The position numbers and the translations under genes were made by a program. Shown here piece by piece: positions 24,863 through 37,080 of a stretch of DNA of 64,000 bases; within the stretch, counting starts at the first letter, position 1, and every line of letters starts with the position of its first letter. The stretch comes from Casuarius casuarius. Its lineage: Eukaryota > Chordata > Aves > Casuariiformes > Casuariidae. The stretch lies in the NCBI GenBank assembly GCA_003342895.1, contig PTFA01000031.1, positions 2,986,603 through 3,050,602 of the forward strand, read 5' to 3'. Below the pieces are notes generated by a model. The model worked only from the letters and a program-made list of their open reading frames with translations, did not search any database and was not told where the DNA came from.

Positions 24863-27800
24863 ATCCTATTAATTTTTGCACCCAACTTGATAACTCTAGC
24901 AAATGATTTTTCAGAATGTGATTACTATATGGTACTTCATACATTCAAAACAGCATTCCCGTTGGCTTCAGTTATAAGTGCTCAGCATTTCTGCAAGATA
25001 TTTCAACAAAACTTTCAAGCTGGTACTCAGAAAAATGAGAAATGCATTTATTAACCATTTGTGAGAAGTGTGACTTGATTAACTACCTAGTGTTACAAAG
25101 GAACTCTGTCATAAAGGCAAGAACAGAGTTCTCCAGGCAGTAATCAGCTCCAGTACCAATCTACTACCAATTCACTACTCAATGACTTTCAAAGAAGTCA
25201 GAAGTCCTATGACAGCAGCCCCCTTGCACCCTATTATAGAATTACAGGAGCTCCATTTTGCAGAACAGTTCCTTTGGATTGTTCAGAACAGAACAAAAAA
25301 CCCCAAGATCTGTGTATTTGAAATTTGCAGGAATTTCCACCCAAATGACAACCTTATCTCAAAGGCAGCTTTGCAAGTAGGCAGGGTAGAGCTGGGGCCC
25401 TGCTGTGCTGCAGCCAGCCAGGTGGACAGTTTTGCAGCTCCGGAAGCCATCACAGAAGGATGAGATGGGAATTACCACAATGTGAATGCAGCACATCAGT
25501 CAGCTAGATGGCTTGCCAAGAGGAGTCTGGGCAAGCTGGAAACAAAATAGTACAACGGGGCTAAATAGCTACTGGACTTCCAAAATTTCAGTGAAACACG
25601 TGGTGACAAGGAACGTTTTCATATTGACAAACAAAAATCTGTCAAAAGGCATCCGGCCTGTTCTACCACACACCCCTCTTCCATCCTAAAAGCAGGTGCA
25701 TTTACTGCAAACATTAGCAGAGGGATCACAGGATTGAAGACTGCCTGCAGTGGAGGTTTCTTGGCAGCAGAGGAACGACAGGTTCCCCAGAGCTCAGAAA
25801 GGAGGTGAACTTTAGCGGACAAAACTTTTCTGCTCGTTTGCCACAGTTCTTCCTACTCTTAATTTGTTCTTTTCTGATTCCACCAGCCAGGCTCCCTCCG
25901 CTGGCCCCCTACTCATCCACTGCTCCTTGCTGCCCTCAACAGTGCCTGCTTTCCCAGCCAGCTGCCCCCCAAACTCACTCCCTAGCTTTCCTCACTTAAA
26001 TAGTCCAGGCCTCTTCTGCTCTAGCCATTCGACTTCTCTAGCCAGCCTCAGTATTCCTGCTCGGCCCGTTCCAGACTCGCGGTCCCAAGCTGAGGTTCCT
26101 CTCCCCAAACTCAGCTTGCCGTCCCCTTTGCCTGTAATCAGCTAGCTGCCAGCTTTGGGCTGCCTGGATACCACACAGCACACCTCCGCGCAGAGCCTCA
26201 TCAGCCCTGAGAGCACACTCGAGGGGAGGCAAATATTCACGACAGGAGTTACTATCACCTGCCTCCATTAATCTGCTCTCCTTCTTTGTTATATGCCTTA
26301 CTTTAAGGTATTTTAGACCAAAAGAAACATCTCCCATATCTGATTATCCTAATGGACTGCCACTGTACTTCCTGTTCTCTAAAAATGTAATTCCTTACTC
26401 TTGTGTTTCAAAGGCATAGTGGAAGAATTAGTGCTAATTATTTAGAAGAGCGCATAATAAAAGAAAATCTAACGGAATTTAAGGTGTGTTGATCATGACT
26501 ATATGTTTGTGGCAAATGTTTTAGTGCTTACTTTGCTCAAATATTAGAAGTTACTACTTACGCTTTCTCTAAATTCTAAGAGCTCCCTTGAAGAGCGACT
26601 GCTAGCTAACAGAGTCAAAGAAGTAAATAAGAGATACAGTAGACATTTAGAATACCGACTCCTTTAAAAGCTGAACAGAAATATCTCTTTGAAAAAGCAT
26701 GCGTCATTACTGATTTATGTTAGTTCTTCCCATCTGTAATAACACCATTTGTAAGGAGTATGCATTAAAGGATTACTGGAGCACACAACTGGAGAATGAG
26801 TTAATTAGGTTGGGGGTTTTTAATAAAATATGCTATTCAAAGACTCTAATATTTACCTGCTTAAACACCATTAGACAAAAGAAAAAAGACTGTCAAAAGA
26901 AAAGTCAATAATAAATTAAAAAGTGGGAAAGAGACTACATTCTGGAAGAAAACAATGGAAAATTACTGAGCATCTGTGACAGCTCTGCCCAGACAGAACT
27001 GTTTTTTTCTTTAATGTCAAAGCCTGGGACCAAAAGGAGTCTAAAATTTCTGAGTCCACCCAAACGAGCATAAACGCATACAATAGAAAAAAAAAAGGGG
27101 GGGGGGGGAGAGCAAACAAAAAAAAGCAAAGCAACAAATCAGAGATGAGCCAGGGTCTTTAATACAGCTAGAAGTCAGGGGACCCTTAATCGTAGCTTTG
27201 CTATCGAGTTTTACTCAAAAAACCCTGCAGAAAGCCCAGTACAGCAAAGGCATTAGAAAGCGAGTGACGTCTTGGTCGGCTTGCAAAACAAGATAAATAG
27301 GATGTATCTTGCTACAGTCTGCAGATGCACCGAGTGGAAGATGCACTGTGAGATCGTTACTTATACAAGACTACAAGCATGTCACCTCCAGAAGCTAGAA
27401 GGTACAATGGCTTTTGAGATGTTATGGGAATGCCATTATCACTATAGAGGCAACGTACACATGTAACTTCATGGGTGCCTGTCAGTGAAGGTGCTTTCAG
27501 GCTGGGAACGTCACTATGCCACGCCGTCTGCTCGCCCTCTCGCTCTGCCCCTACTAGTATTAGTTAAGCACTCAAGAACAGCCATAATGTTGTGTCCTGT
27601 ATTTTTTAGCAGCACATTACCTGTCCGGTGTCATAGCAACACTGAAAAAGGAAAGTGACCAACCGACCCTTTTTCAAAAAGTAAAGATGGAAAAATCCTT
27701 AATTCAGCCCATTTCCTGTTGTAGCTCCTGATCAGGGTAAAATTAACTTGGCTACAAAAAGATATGAATCCAAACACTGTGGGTTTTCACTTGGCAAAAT

Positions 27801-28910
27801 GTGTACATTTACAGAAAGTAAGGTGTGCTGTAGTTCAGCCTTGTGCTATGACAGCAATCAGCACCTCCATCAACCTTCAGGTGCACTTCTCTGGCTAAAA
27901 TGAAAGGCAAGCGTGAGACCGGACTGCAGGCAGCCTATGGCCCTTCACGCAGATTTACAATTTCCTACTCAGCACATTGATTGTATACTTTATTTCCCGA
28001 AGAAACCTGAAATAGGAAGAAATGTGCCAGCAAACAAAGGAGAGAAAAATGTCTGCAGTTTGGATTTTTCAGCAATCTCAGGAGAGGAAAAAAACCCCCA
28101 ACCTCAAACCCAAGAAAAACATTTTAAACTGGGGAAACACTTTTCTTTAAATTATCTTAATGATTTCCACATACAATTTATTGAGCAGGCAGATCAAGTA
28201 GATGGATGAATATTCAAGAAAAGATGCATAGTGATCAATTGAAATGACAACCACATTTAACATTATCAAGAATTACCTGAAAAACCATTTACCACAGTCA
28301 TCTTTGCATCTGGCCATCTAATGGTGCTTTTAATGAAAGAGACAAGCATAACTTAACTAATTACTTAGAGATATGAAATCCGTCATGTCAGTGACTTTTT
28401 AGCACACATTTTCTTGGACCTTCGACATTTTTCCTTTAAAGTGGAAAAAAATAGAATTAGGCAGCTTTCAAAGTAATGAAATATGAGGTCATATTGTGAT
28501 AAATTATACCACTCAAAAATGAAAGTAGTTCTAATTAAAAATCCATCTCATTTGGAAGAGCAACTTTCGAGCATGTCAAAAATTGGAGATTCCACTGAGC
28601 ACTGTTTTGGTTAGTTGAGTTATAAAGCGTTAGTCAACACACTGAGTAGTTTTAATTGTAAAACGAATGCTGCTCTTGCTGCACAATCATTGCTGTCATT
28701 GGAATAAGAGACTCCAGGAGAAGAGCTCACTTTTTTAAGCACAGAATTCATCCTCATCCTCCAAAATATCCTTTCATGTCATTCCGAAAATTTTGTATGG
28801 CTCATTTCCAGTTTTTCACTAGAGGAAAAAGCAAATATCCTATTTCCTTCATAGACCTTTCGCTCAAGTTTATCTGCACCTTGCTCTTGGATGCAAGCTC
28901 ACAGCTACTC
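24863..28910. other. Noncoding DNA with a CpG-richer patch
   Basis: Mostly AT-rich unique sequence. A C-rich patch at about 25870-26230 and a CpG-bearing one at about 27485-27560 stand out, but neither has a frame with a recognisable domain. An A-run passing into 12 G's lies at 27087-27108. I see no gene. Confidence 0.55.
27087..27108 (+). repeat. A10-G12 homopurine run
   Basis: Ten A's followed directly by twelve G's, then AGAG. A run of twelve G's can form a quadruplex or triplex and is error-prone in sequencing, so its length should be taken as approximate. A near twin lies at 32110-32129. Confidence 0.8.
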
Positions 28911-29865
28911 ATTGAATCACAGAAAAACAGGATAGCTGAGGTTGGACAGGACCTCTGGAGATTCTCTAACTCCCCTGCTTAGTGCAGGGTCAGCTAGAGC
29001 AGGTTGGAAGAACCATGTAAAGACGGGTTTTGAATATCTCCAAAAATGAAGACTCCACCACTTTCCTTAGCAACCTGTTCCAGTGCTCGATTACCCTCAG
29101 AGTAAAAAAGTTTTTCCTCATGTTTAAATGGAATTTCCTGTGTTTCAGTTCATGCCCAGGGCCTCTTGTCCTTCCACTGGGCACCACTGAGAAGAACTTT
29201 AAGAGCCTGGCTCCGTCTTCTTTACACCCTCCCATCAGATATTCATATACATTGACAAGATCCCCCTGAGCCTTCTCTTCTCCAGGCTGAACAGGCCCAG
29301 CTCTCCCAGCCTCTCCTTGTATGAGAGATGCTCTAGTCCCTTCATCGTCTTTGTGACCCTTCACCATGTCTGTGACTTTCTCGTACTGGGGAGCCCAGAA
29401 TGGGACCCAGCACTCCAGATGTGGCCTCACCAGGGCTGAGCAGAGGGGAAGGATCACCTCCCTCAACCTGCTGCCAGTGCTTTTCCTAATGCAGCCCAGG
29501 ATACCAGTGGCCTTCTTTGCTGTTATGGTACATTGCTGGCCCATGTTCGACTTGTTGTCTACCAGGACCCTCATGTCCTCTTCCGCAAAGCTTCTTTCCA
29601 GCCAGTTGGGCCCCAGTGTGTACTGGTGCATGGGGTTATTCCTTCCCAGGTGTAGGACCTGGCATTTCCCTTTCTTGAACTTTATGAGGTTTCTCCAGCC
29701 TGTCGAGGTCCCTCTGAATGCAGCACAGCCCTCTGGTGCATCAACCATATCTCCCAGTTTTGATCATCTGCAAACTTGCTGAGGGTGCACTCTGACCCAT
29801 CATCTAGGTCATTAACAAAGATGTTAAAGAGTATTGGACCCAGTATTGGTGTTTGGGGAATATCA
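28911..29865 (-). mobile_element. CR1 LINE, 5'-truncated 3' end
   Basis: About 955 bases of a CR1 (chicken repeat 1) non-LTR retrotransposon, read on the minus strand. Its 3' end at about 28911 shows one TGTGATTC unit of the short terminal repeat typical of CR1, preceded by the conserved 3' UTR (on the plus strand, 'ggttggacaggacctctggag'). The body encodes the last third of the reverse-transcriptase protein, beginning just before the catalytic box. Everything 5' of that is missing, as usual for CR1, which reverse-transcribes from the 3' end and often stops early. Several frameshifts show it is dead. The good match to avian CR1 suggests moderate age. Confidence 0.93.
28990..29831 (-). pseudogene. 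CR1 reverse transcriptase (ORF2) C-terminal remnant
   Basis: In sense, the 5' part reads [12 protein letters not shown] and then FADD, the family version of the catalytic Y/F-x-D-D box of reverse transcriptase (codons at 29763-29774 on the minus strand). A one-base loss just after FADD breaks the frame. The next long frame, 252 codons, contains [37 protein letters not shown] and later KFHLNMRKNFF and EHWNRL, all standard CR1 blocks. Residues of about 12-19 and 132-160 of this frame are out of register with the family and come back in register afterwards, showing compensating indels. The protein would have copied CR1 RNA at the target site; this copy cannot. It is not a host gene. Confidence 0.9.
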
Positions 29866-29887
29866 AGGAATATTCAAGGAATATCAC
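29857..29887 (+). repeat. Three tandem ~10-11-bp units at CR1 junction
   Basis: GGAATATCAA, GGAATATTCAA and GGAATATCAC lie head to tail exactly where CR1 similarity fades. The first unit may be the last CR1 bases. The array may reflect microhomology or slippage during 5' junction formation. Confidence 0.7.
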
Positions 29888-32726
29888 ATGCTTTTGAATG
29901 CATAACTACTCTAGATAATTTACCCATAATTTTCAGATGCACAAGAACCAAAAAGGACTAGAAAACATGCACAGAAATAATATAACAAGAATATTAGCAG
30001 AGATAGCAAGGAGATAGATTCTACCCATATTTTCTCAAAAAGACTAAGAACTTGATTTATCATCACCATTAATACAAAGAAATGTGGAATAGTAGCTCCT
30101 TTTTTTTCTATGATGCAAATTACTTGTGTGCTGGCTTCAAAGGCCTTACCAAAAACCTCTATTCCTCCATTTTAAAGAGCAATTGTTCAGGTATAAGTTG
30201 ACCAATTCCAGGTAACTTATTCCTGAACTGTAGAAAACCTAGGGTCTGCCTTCAAGAAAGAGTTGTGCTAGCAAGCACCTAGCTTTGTCATTTCCAACCC
30301 CAACTACACAATAGCTACTAAAGTCTTATGTATTCTTTAGTATACCTTCCTATCTTAGGAATCTATATTCCTCTCTTTCAATCAAGTGTTATTCATTGCA
30401 TACTGGCATGCTGTAAAGACACTCCAGAGATGCTGTATTTGTCCTTCAAGTGACTTTGTGACAGTAGACCTTAGGTTTACATTTGCTCACAAGTGTGCAT
30501 TGTAGCTAGTTCCGTTCAAAGGAGCCAAGTACGGTGCACAAATGTAAACACATAAGTTTTCCCAGATCAATTCCTTACCTTATAGAAGTATGAATGAAAA
30601 CTTTTCTGCAATTTTTGGGGTTTTGTGCAATTTTGTAGCTATTTGTTAATGACTACATAATTTTTCTAGCCTCAAGGACTGGACATTTGTCCTTAATTTT
30701 TTTTGAAAAATCGTAACTTGGCCCTTCACTTTTCAAGACTACTGAGAAACTGCGTTCCATTGTCAAAGACATGTTCTTTTGAAATGCTGAAGCTGGCAAT
30801 GATGACAGCAATTATACATTTTATTTTACAACTCTAACGTTATACTTCAGTCTCTTCTTTCAGGAAAATAATGGATTTGATTGTTTGAAAAATCTTAAAA
30901 TACTTTATGGTTGATGCTGATTCTGAATACTAATGCAGTTGAGAGCAGCAAACAAAAATTATAGGTGAAAACTAACAAACAGCCTTCACTCTCAAAAGTA
31001 GGAAGTTTTTATTATGCCAGCAGATAAAAAGATCTGAGAAATTTACATTAAAGTGAGTGGCTTAGCTTTCCAGCTACCCAGATCCGAGCAAAACTGCCAT
31101 CAATCTGCATCAGGTATATCCATGCTATATATTTTATTACATTACATTATACATGAAGCTTAGCAAAAAACCCCAAATAGATGAGGTTCCATATTTATCA
31201 AAATAGTCTGTAATATTAGCTCTGATCATTTAGCTTTAATTATCCATATTCTAAAATGTTATTTCATAAGTAGTCCTAATGGCAAGGAAAATTCAAGATA
31301 ACAGTAATAAAATACCTTTCTAAAAAGAACAAGAAATGAATCCAGCCTTTGTTGGCATTCACTGTTTAAAGCCAGCAGTGGAAAAGCAATAGACCGCAGT
31401 AGGTAAAGTAATACAACAGCAAGGGTATTTTTCTCTCTAGCCTAATACTATCAAAGACAAAGAGCAGATTTTCCAACTTCCTCAGAATCCTTTCTCCTCA
31501 TAAAATTAAATATCCTCTTGCAGACTGCTGTCCTGAAATATGCGGGGTATATGAAGTCTTGTATGAGTAAAGCTGGGGGGCCGCTCAGCTCCATACAGAA
31601 GGCTCTCAAGCTGATCAGGACCATGCAGTATCACTTGTGTTCCTGGCCTCATCTGTCAATGTTAAATGCTATCACCCTTCACTCTCACTCTGAGAGTAAA
31701 ATCCAGACAACAGCTCATCAGTATTAAGTACAACACTTGTGTTTTAAATATCATGCAGGTGCCCAAAGCCAGTTTGCCATTTCCTCAGCAGCGTTTTTAT
31801 GGCTCAGAGGTATTAATATCAAAAAGCAAAATACTGGGGAAAATTATTCTTTGTCAGGAGCATGTAATGTGGGTTAGCATCATATGCACCTTCTTGACCT
31901 CTTAACTAGGTTAAAGTGAGAGAAAAAAACTGGCCAGTATGTCCTCCTGGCTCAAGAAAAAAAGAAAAAGGAAAGAAAAAGGAAAAAACATTTACTTTTT
32001 AAATAAAACTCTCAGCATGAAGTAATCCTACTAAAAAAACCCCACAAAACCCTCATTCTTATTCAGTACTTTTCTTCCAGCAGGTAAAGATAAATTGAAT
32101 GAAGATGCCAAAAAAAGGGGGGGGGGGGGAGAAGAAAAGAGAAGAGAAGTTAACAAATGAATCTGCATCCGCAGATAAAGCTGCTTTCCAGAATTAAGGG
32201 AATAAATGGCTATTAATACCCTAGGGAGAACTAGCTGGAGAAGTATATATTTATGCAGGTAACCAGAACGTCAGCAGTCATTCAGTGGTGGGCCAGTGTT
32301 TTTTGTCAAACTTTTACTGCATTAGTTAATGTAAATCATGACCTGATCTAATGCAAAAATATAACTTTTTACAATTCATGTCAATTAAATTAAATTTTGT
32401 AATTGAGACCAACTGCTGGATTGAAACAACACAGAACAAATACTGAAAATGATCTAGTTGTACCTACATTTCCAGCTAGAAGCAATATACAGTGACAAGA
32501 AATTAAATGAGGATTTGCATATGACACACGGAGCAGATTCCAAGGTGCTTGCCAAAACAGGACCCAAGCACACATGAACGAGTACCACTAACGTAAAATC
32601 TAAGCCCTAACTCAGCAGGCAGCTTCAATGTCACTTGGATTCAATGAAGTTACTTGTAAGGAGGTCACTAAAGACAAGGACTTAAATATTCAAAAAAGGG
32701 AAAGTTGAAGAAAATAAACAATTTGA
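29888..32726. other. AT-rich noncoding DNA
   Basis: Unique AT-rich sequence with purine simple repeats at 31954-31988 and an A7-G13 run at 32110-32129. Open frames are under 80 codons and show no domain. No mobile element recognised. Confidence 0.6.
32110..32129 (+). repeat. A7-G13 homopurine run
   Basis: A-run passing directly into about thirteen G's, then AGAAG. Same architecture and strand as 27087-27108. Length uncertain because of homopolymer sequencing error. Confidence 0.8.
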
Positions 32727-32842
32727 TTTTTTACAGACGGGGACCTGAGGTCAAGGGAAATTAAAGGGTTTGCGTAAAGCCATGGAGTGAAGCACAGAAG
32801 GCATATATATCCCCAAACTGCACTCTAGTGAACAGCACTGTA
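32727..32842 (-). mobile_element. MIR-like SINE
   Basis: About 115 bases follow the antisense layout of a MIR/CORE-type SINE: TTACAGACGGGGACCTGAGG, then 'gaaattaaagggtttgcgtaaagcca' in place of the family's 'agttaagtgacttgcccaaggtca', then 'ggagtgaagcacagaaggc', and at the end 'ctctagtgaacagcactg' from the antisense tRNA-like head. The order and spacing of these blocks support the call better than any single one. It is an ancient relic with no known activity. Confidence 0.6.
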
Positions 32843-33409
32843 AATACGTTCTGAGATTGCCAATACATTAAAAATATGAAATGCCAAGAGATCACACACA
32901 ACAAAAAGACGTCAAACTGAGGCTATTGTGAAAAGTTACATGAAAATAAGGACTGATGAATGTCAGTGATGCTATGAGTAAAATAAACTGACTGGATCTC
33001 AAAAGAAAAGGATCAGATTTAAACATAGCTAGATGAATGTGGACTAGTATTAGACAGAGAAGACACGTGGCATCCTACATAACGGGAGGTAGACCTACCC
33101 AGGTCTATTATTTAAAAAGTGAATTAATCAAAAAGCACCCATTAAGCACTGCTGTAAAGAAGAAAAACAATACAAGTAAGATCAATATAGCTAAGGCCAA
33201 AATTTGAAATCCAAGTTATCTAACACCAGGCACCAAAATAAACAGGATACTTCGAGTCAGCGATAGCAATCAGCCCTAGGAACTGAAGTGTACCAGGCCA
33301 GTATCTTATAACTGGAATAATAATAATATATTTTCCCCTGCTGCCTTTTTGAGTATGCGTTTGCAGTACTGAACCTTCGCTTTTACCAAAATCATCACAT
33401 TTTTCTGTC
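32843..33409. other. AT-rich noncoding DNA
   Basis: Unique AT-rich sequence between the SINE and the CpG-enriched block. Nothing recognisable in it. Confidence 0.6.
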
Positions 33410-34420
33410 TTTCCGCCTGCTCCCCTCCTTCATCCCTTCTGTCACCCCGTAAGCTTGCAGACACTACGCAGCGAGAGCGTGGTAAGTGTGTATAATCCCT
33501 TCAGTCTGACTCTGTGCAGCTGCAGAAAGAAAGTAACACGAAGTTTCACTGCCATTTTACTGATGGCTTAGGTTGGATTTAGCATTCATTTTTCACAACA
33601 CCTGCACACTTGACATAATGGCAGGTGAACTGCCTGTATTTTTTTTTTTTAAATGGAGTACTCAGCCACACAGTACATCAATGTCTTCACACTTAACAAA
33701 CAACAGAAAGGGAGGTTTCAATCAAAGCTTCTAATCAACTCTCGAAGCAACGGAGCGGCGGGTACATGCCGCGGAGGCTATTCATGCTATTCCTCTTTGT
33801 TTTCCCATATATATTTCCCCTTGCAGACAAAGGATGTGAGCACCTGCCTTTTTCCCTTCAATACACCGAAGTCAGCAGCTTAGGGAGTACACTGGCTTCT
33901 TCCTCAGGCCAACGTCATAAATCAGCGCCGCCTTTGACGGGGTCCTGCTCCAAGCTGTCCTCTATCTTCTGAACACATCCTGCCCGGCCCAACACGTCCC
34001 AGAGTAACGGATGTCACAGGACGCCGCAGTGCACGACGCACAGCTCGGCACGCTGCCGGGTGGTATACGACCTACCCTTGGAAATGCTACAGCCGCAGCC
34101 AGGCAATGACAACGGCAGCGGGAGTGCAGCTACCAACAGTATGAGTCAAGGGCTGCTTAACTCTGAGCCTTGCTCAGAACGGGTAACTGCATTTATATTA
34201 AACAAGCCGGAAGGCTGCCTGGTCTCATTTCTCACTAAGCGCAACGAGTCATTAGAGCAAACAGCTCTACTGTGGAGAGGAAGCACTAGCTAATGCCGCC
34301 TACCTCTCTGGTCCTCCGCGGCGCCTGGAGCAACAGCGTCTTCTGCAACAGGTGGCAGCCGCAGCTTTGGGGGGAAGCGAGCAAACGCTAACAGCACAGA
34401 TCTCCTGTGCTAGTTACTAC
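33410..34420. promoter_or_regulatory. CpG-enriched block, possible regulatory region
   Basis: CpGs are clearly denser than in the surroundings, notably at 33750-33780, 33920-34130 and 34310-34390 with CCGCGG-type clusters at each end. A 77-codon plus-strand frame at 34060-34293 starts MVYDLPLEML and has no known domain; it does not look like a typical exon and I do not call it. The block may be an orphan CpG cluster, an enhancer, or the start of a noncoding transcript. No TATA box or splice-site pair could be fixed to a reading frame. Confidence 0.3.
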
Positions 34421-36424
34421 AAACTGGAATAGAGATCAGTAAATGACCATCACAAACAGTGTCAACTATCAGTCATAACCACTCTGGCTTGATTAAGTAG
34501 GCTGAAATTTTAACTATCCCAGGCAATTCAGTAGAGGGATAATACTGGACTACACCTCTTCATGGATGGAAAGAAATAGCCCAAATTAAAAACATCTGCT
34601 GCTGAAATTCGGGGGGTTTTATTCGTGTTCAATACATTTTTATGACTTTTGTAATAATTGTGACTTTAAGAGAAAGAAAGAAAAATAGAACACTAAAAAA
34701 AGAAAGCTATATTGCTGAATGAATTAATTCCAAAGATTTTCATTTTAAAACAAGTGCAGTAAATAAATGAAATTATTTTGATTTATTCTGAACACTGAAA
34801 AGAACAGGTATTAGTGTAAATCTTTAGATATAAAAAGGATTCTTTATTGATGAATTTTTCAAGTCACTAGTTTTATTCATCCTTTAACTCCCTTGCTCTA
34901 ATTATACTTTACATCACCTTCAAAGGAATGATATTAGCTTTCTTATTCCATTAATACATTCATTACTTTCATCACCGAGCACAACAATGGCTTAATAGAT
35001 AAAACCTTTCTTGAACATTATTTAAATACATTCATATCGACAGCTGTCTTTAACGTACTTCTCTCCAGTAATGTCTCAACATTACCTTTGTTAAATGACA
35101 AATGACAGCTTTGGATACTATGGAGCTGAATAACACTTTTTTGGGCTATATTTGATTTTTAAACAAAGACTCACTGTTTTAAATACAGTGAAAACCAAAG
35201 ATTTAGTGCTTAATCCACACTAGATAGTCTTCCTTCTCCTTTTCAAACTAACTCCAGAGTAGTGGCAGGGGAAAAAAAAAAAGGACAAGGGCATGTCTAA
35301 ACCGTAATGCAGAGATACCATGCCAGTAACACGCACATCTACCTTAAAAATGAAAGCAGTGGGAAGCACAGTAACTGCAAAGCAGCTCATAGAAAGACAG
35401 GTCTTATTAGCACAGTTCAGTGCCACGTGAGTGCAGCCTTTCAGATTCGAGCCGATCAGTACTGCTTTGTACTAGCAGTTACGGTCAGCATGAGGTCAAA
35501 GATCTTCACACCCTCTCCACTGCAAAATAGCTTCTTCACTGCCTCTATTTAATTTCCCTGCTGTGCAATACATTACCAAGCAGAAGAGCATTCTGTTCAG
35601 CTAAAAACTGGATTAATCAATTTCTTTTTTGGTCACTAGAAAGCTTTGATTTTTTCTCAGCTTGCTGGCCCAGTCACATAAGCATAATCACATAAGATTA
35701 AGGATGCATGCTTTATTTCAGCAACCTGCATGACTGATGGGAGTACACATGTTACACAATGTACCACTGAATTTGGTGAAACTATGCATGTGCTTTACCT
35801 TGAGGGGAAAAAAAGTTAAAGCCATTATTTACTAAGTATTATTTCTCCTTTTCCGTAAATGCATTCCTTCACTCATGGTTCTTTTGCAAAGCAGCATTTA
35901 TTTATGAATGCAAAAAGTATGTTATTTAAATAATGAGTAGTCATGTCATAGCAAATCATTTCAGACACGTATGATCAGAAAGGTTCTCAAGGGTTACTAA
36001 ATTCTAAATATTCAGATAGCATGTCCAATTTTACCTTACATATTTGTTTTCTTCTCAAATGTCCTCTAATGACTTCCTATTGTTAACTTACTTGGTAAAA
36101 ACAGTTGAACTAATCTCGCATATCCAATTTATTATACCTTCATTCCGTGTTGAATTAAGCCTTACTCTGAAAGTGAACTTCTTGACATTAATGGAACAAC
36201 CTGAGCTCCTACTAAATAGAAAGTATTATATAGTTGGCACAAAAAGGAACGGCAAAATTCAGTCTTCAGACAGGCTATCACAAATAGCACAGTACTTAGA
36301 ACTGTAAAATATAATTAAAATCAAATGTGCATATCAGAAGAGCAGCCTTTTTAATCTAATCCAAGACTAACAAGTTTTAGAGGTAACTACAGTTACTTAA
36401 TATGACAAATTAAAAGACATTCTC
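34421..36424. other. AT-rich noncoding DNA
   Basis: Unique AT-rich sequence with open frames under 90 codons and no domain. No mobile element recognised. Confidence 0.6.
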
Positions 36425-36507
36425 TAGTTATGTTGACTGAGGCGGCACTGTACATTATTCCCAATTAATTCGTGACCAAGCACACTGCACATCAATGATG
36501 ACTGGAG

Positions 36508-36522
36508 GGTTGTCTGGCAACC
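36508..36522. promoter_or_regulatory. RFX X-box-like palindrome
   Basis: GGTTGTCTGGCAACC fits the X-box layout GTTGYC plus GGCAAC with one intervening base. RFX factors bind such sites in promoters and enhancers, often of ciliary and neural genes. No promoter is recognisable nearby. Confidence 0.45.
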
Positions 36523-36557
36523 ACTGACATGGACCGCAACACAGCAGATTCCTCTTG

Positions 36558-36567
36558 ATTGCACAAT
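36558..36567. promoter_or_regulatory. C/EBP-like site ATTGCACAAT
   Basis: One base away from the palindromic C/EBP optimum ATTGCGCAAT. It lies 36 bases after the X-box-like site. Confidence 0.3.
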
Positions 36568-37080
36568 GTAGTATTTGATCAGGGAGACTGTACATCACTG
36601 ACCAACCACTATCAGTCAGCTGTGTGTTTCTGCCAGCTCTAATCATTCAGGTACACCGCACAGGCTGGACGACTAAATAAGCACGGCATGCTGCGCACCC
36701 GTGCCAGTTTCCGTCGGTACATCAGGCAGATTCTCATCTCTGACGATTAGGATCAGACCGAAGGATCGTTTCACTTTCCCCTGCTGTATGGCATTGCTGC
36801 GCAGAATCAACTGCCCAAATGCTGGCTGTAATTATTGACGGTTCCTTCTGCCTGCCTTCCCAATTTGCCTTCCCGAGCAAAATTTCTCTATATGTCAAAA
36901 ACTCTGGCCTTGATTTATGGTAAATATGGCAACATTTATTCACATTTCACACTTGCATTAAGTGAAATAGATCAAAAGTTACAAGAGCTTCAGGAGCCAG
37001 CACGTCCGTGTTTCTGTACTGACCGCACTGAATGAAACTGAGCCAAATTGCTTTTGTTTCCCTTTGAGGCCTCCCGACAC

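Larger units (their letters stand above)
36425..37080. promoter_or_regulatory. CpG-bearing block with clustered factor sites, candidate enhancer
   Basis: A 650-base block free of repeats and homopolymers with about fifteen or more CpGs, in otherwise CpG-poor AT-rich DNA. It contains a near-perfect RFX X-box palindrome (36508-36522), a C/EBP-like ATTGCACAAT (36558-36567) and a homeodomain-type TAATTATT (36829-36836). Open frames on both strands are 63-69 codons and match no family. Retained CpGs, loss of simple sequence and clustered sites are what a conserved vertebrate enhancer looks like, but only cross-species alignment can prove it. Confidence 0.35.

Noticed and set aside
27605..27625. 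TAGCAGCACATTACC as a miR-15/16-family seed
   Set aside because: The match ends after the seed-like part and no hairpin partner arm was found nearby.
29366..29782. 138-codon plus-strand open frame
   Set aside because: It is the antisense shadow of the CR1 reverse-transcriptase remnant.
34060..34293. 77-codon frame in the CpG-rich block as a possible exon
   Set aside because: No family resemblance and no convincing splice or promoter signals; kept only as part of a possible regulatory block.
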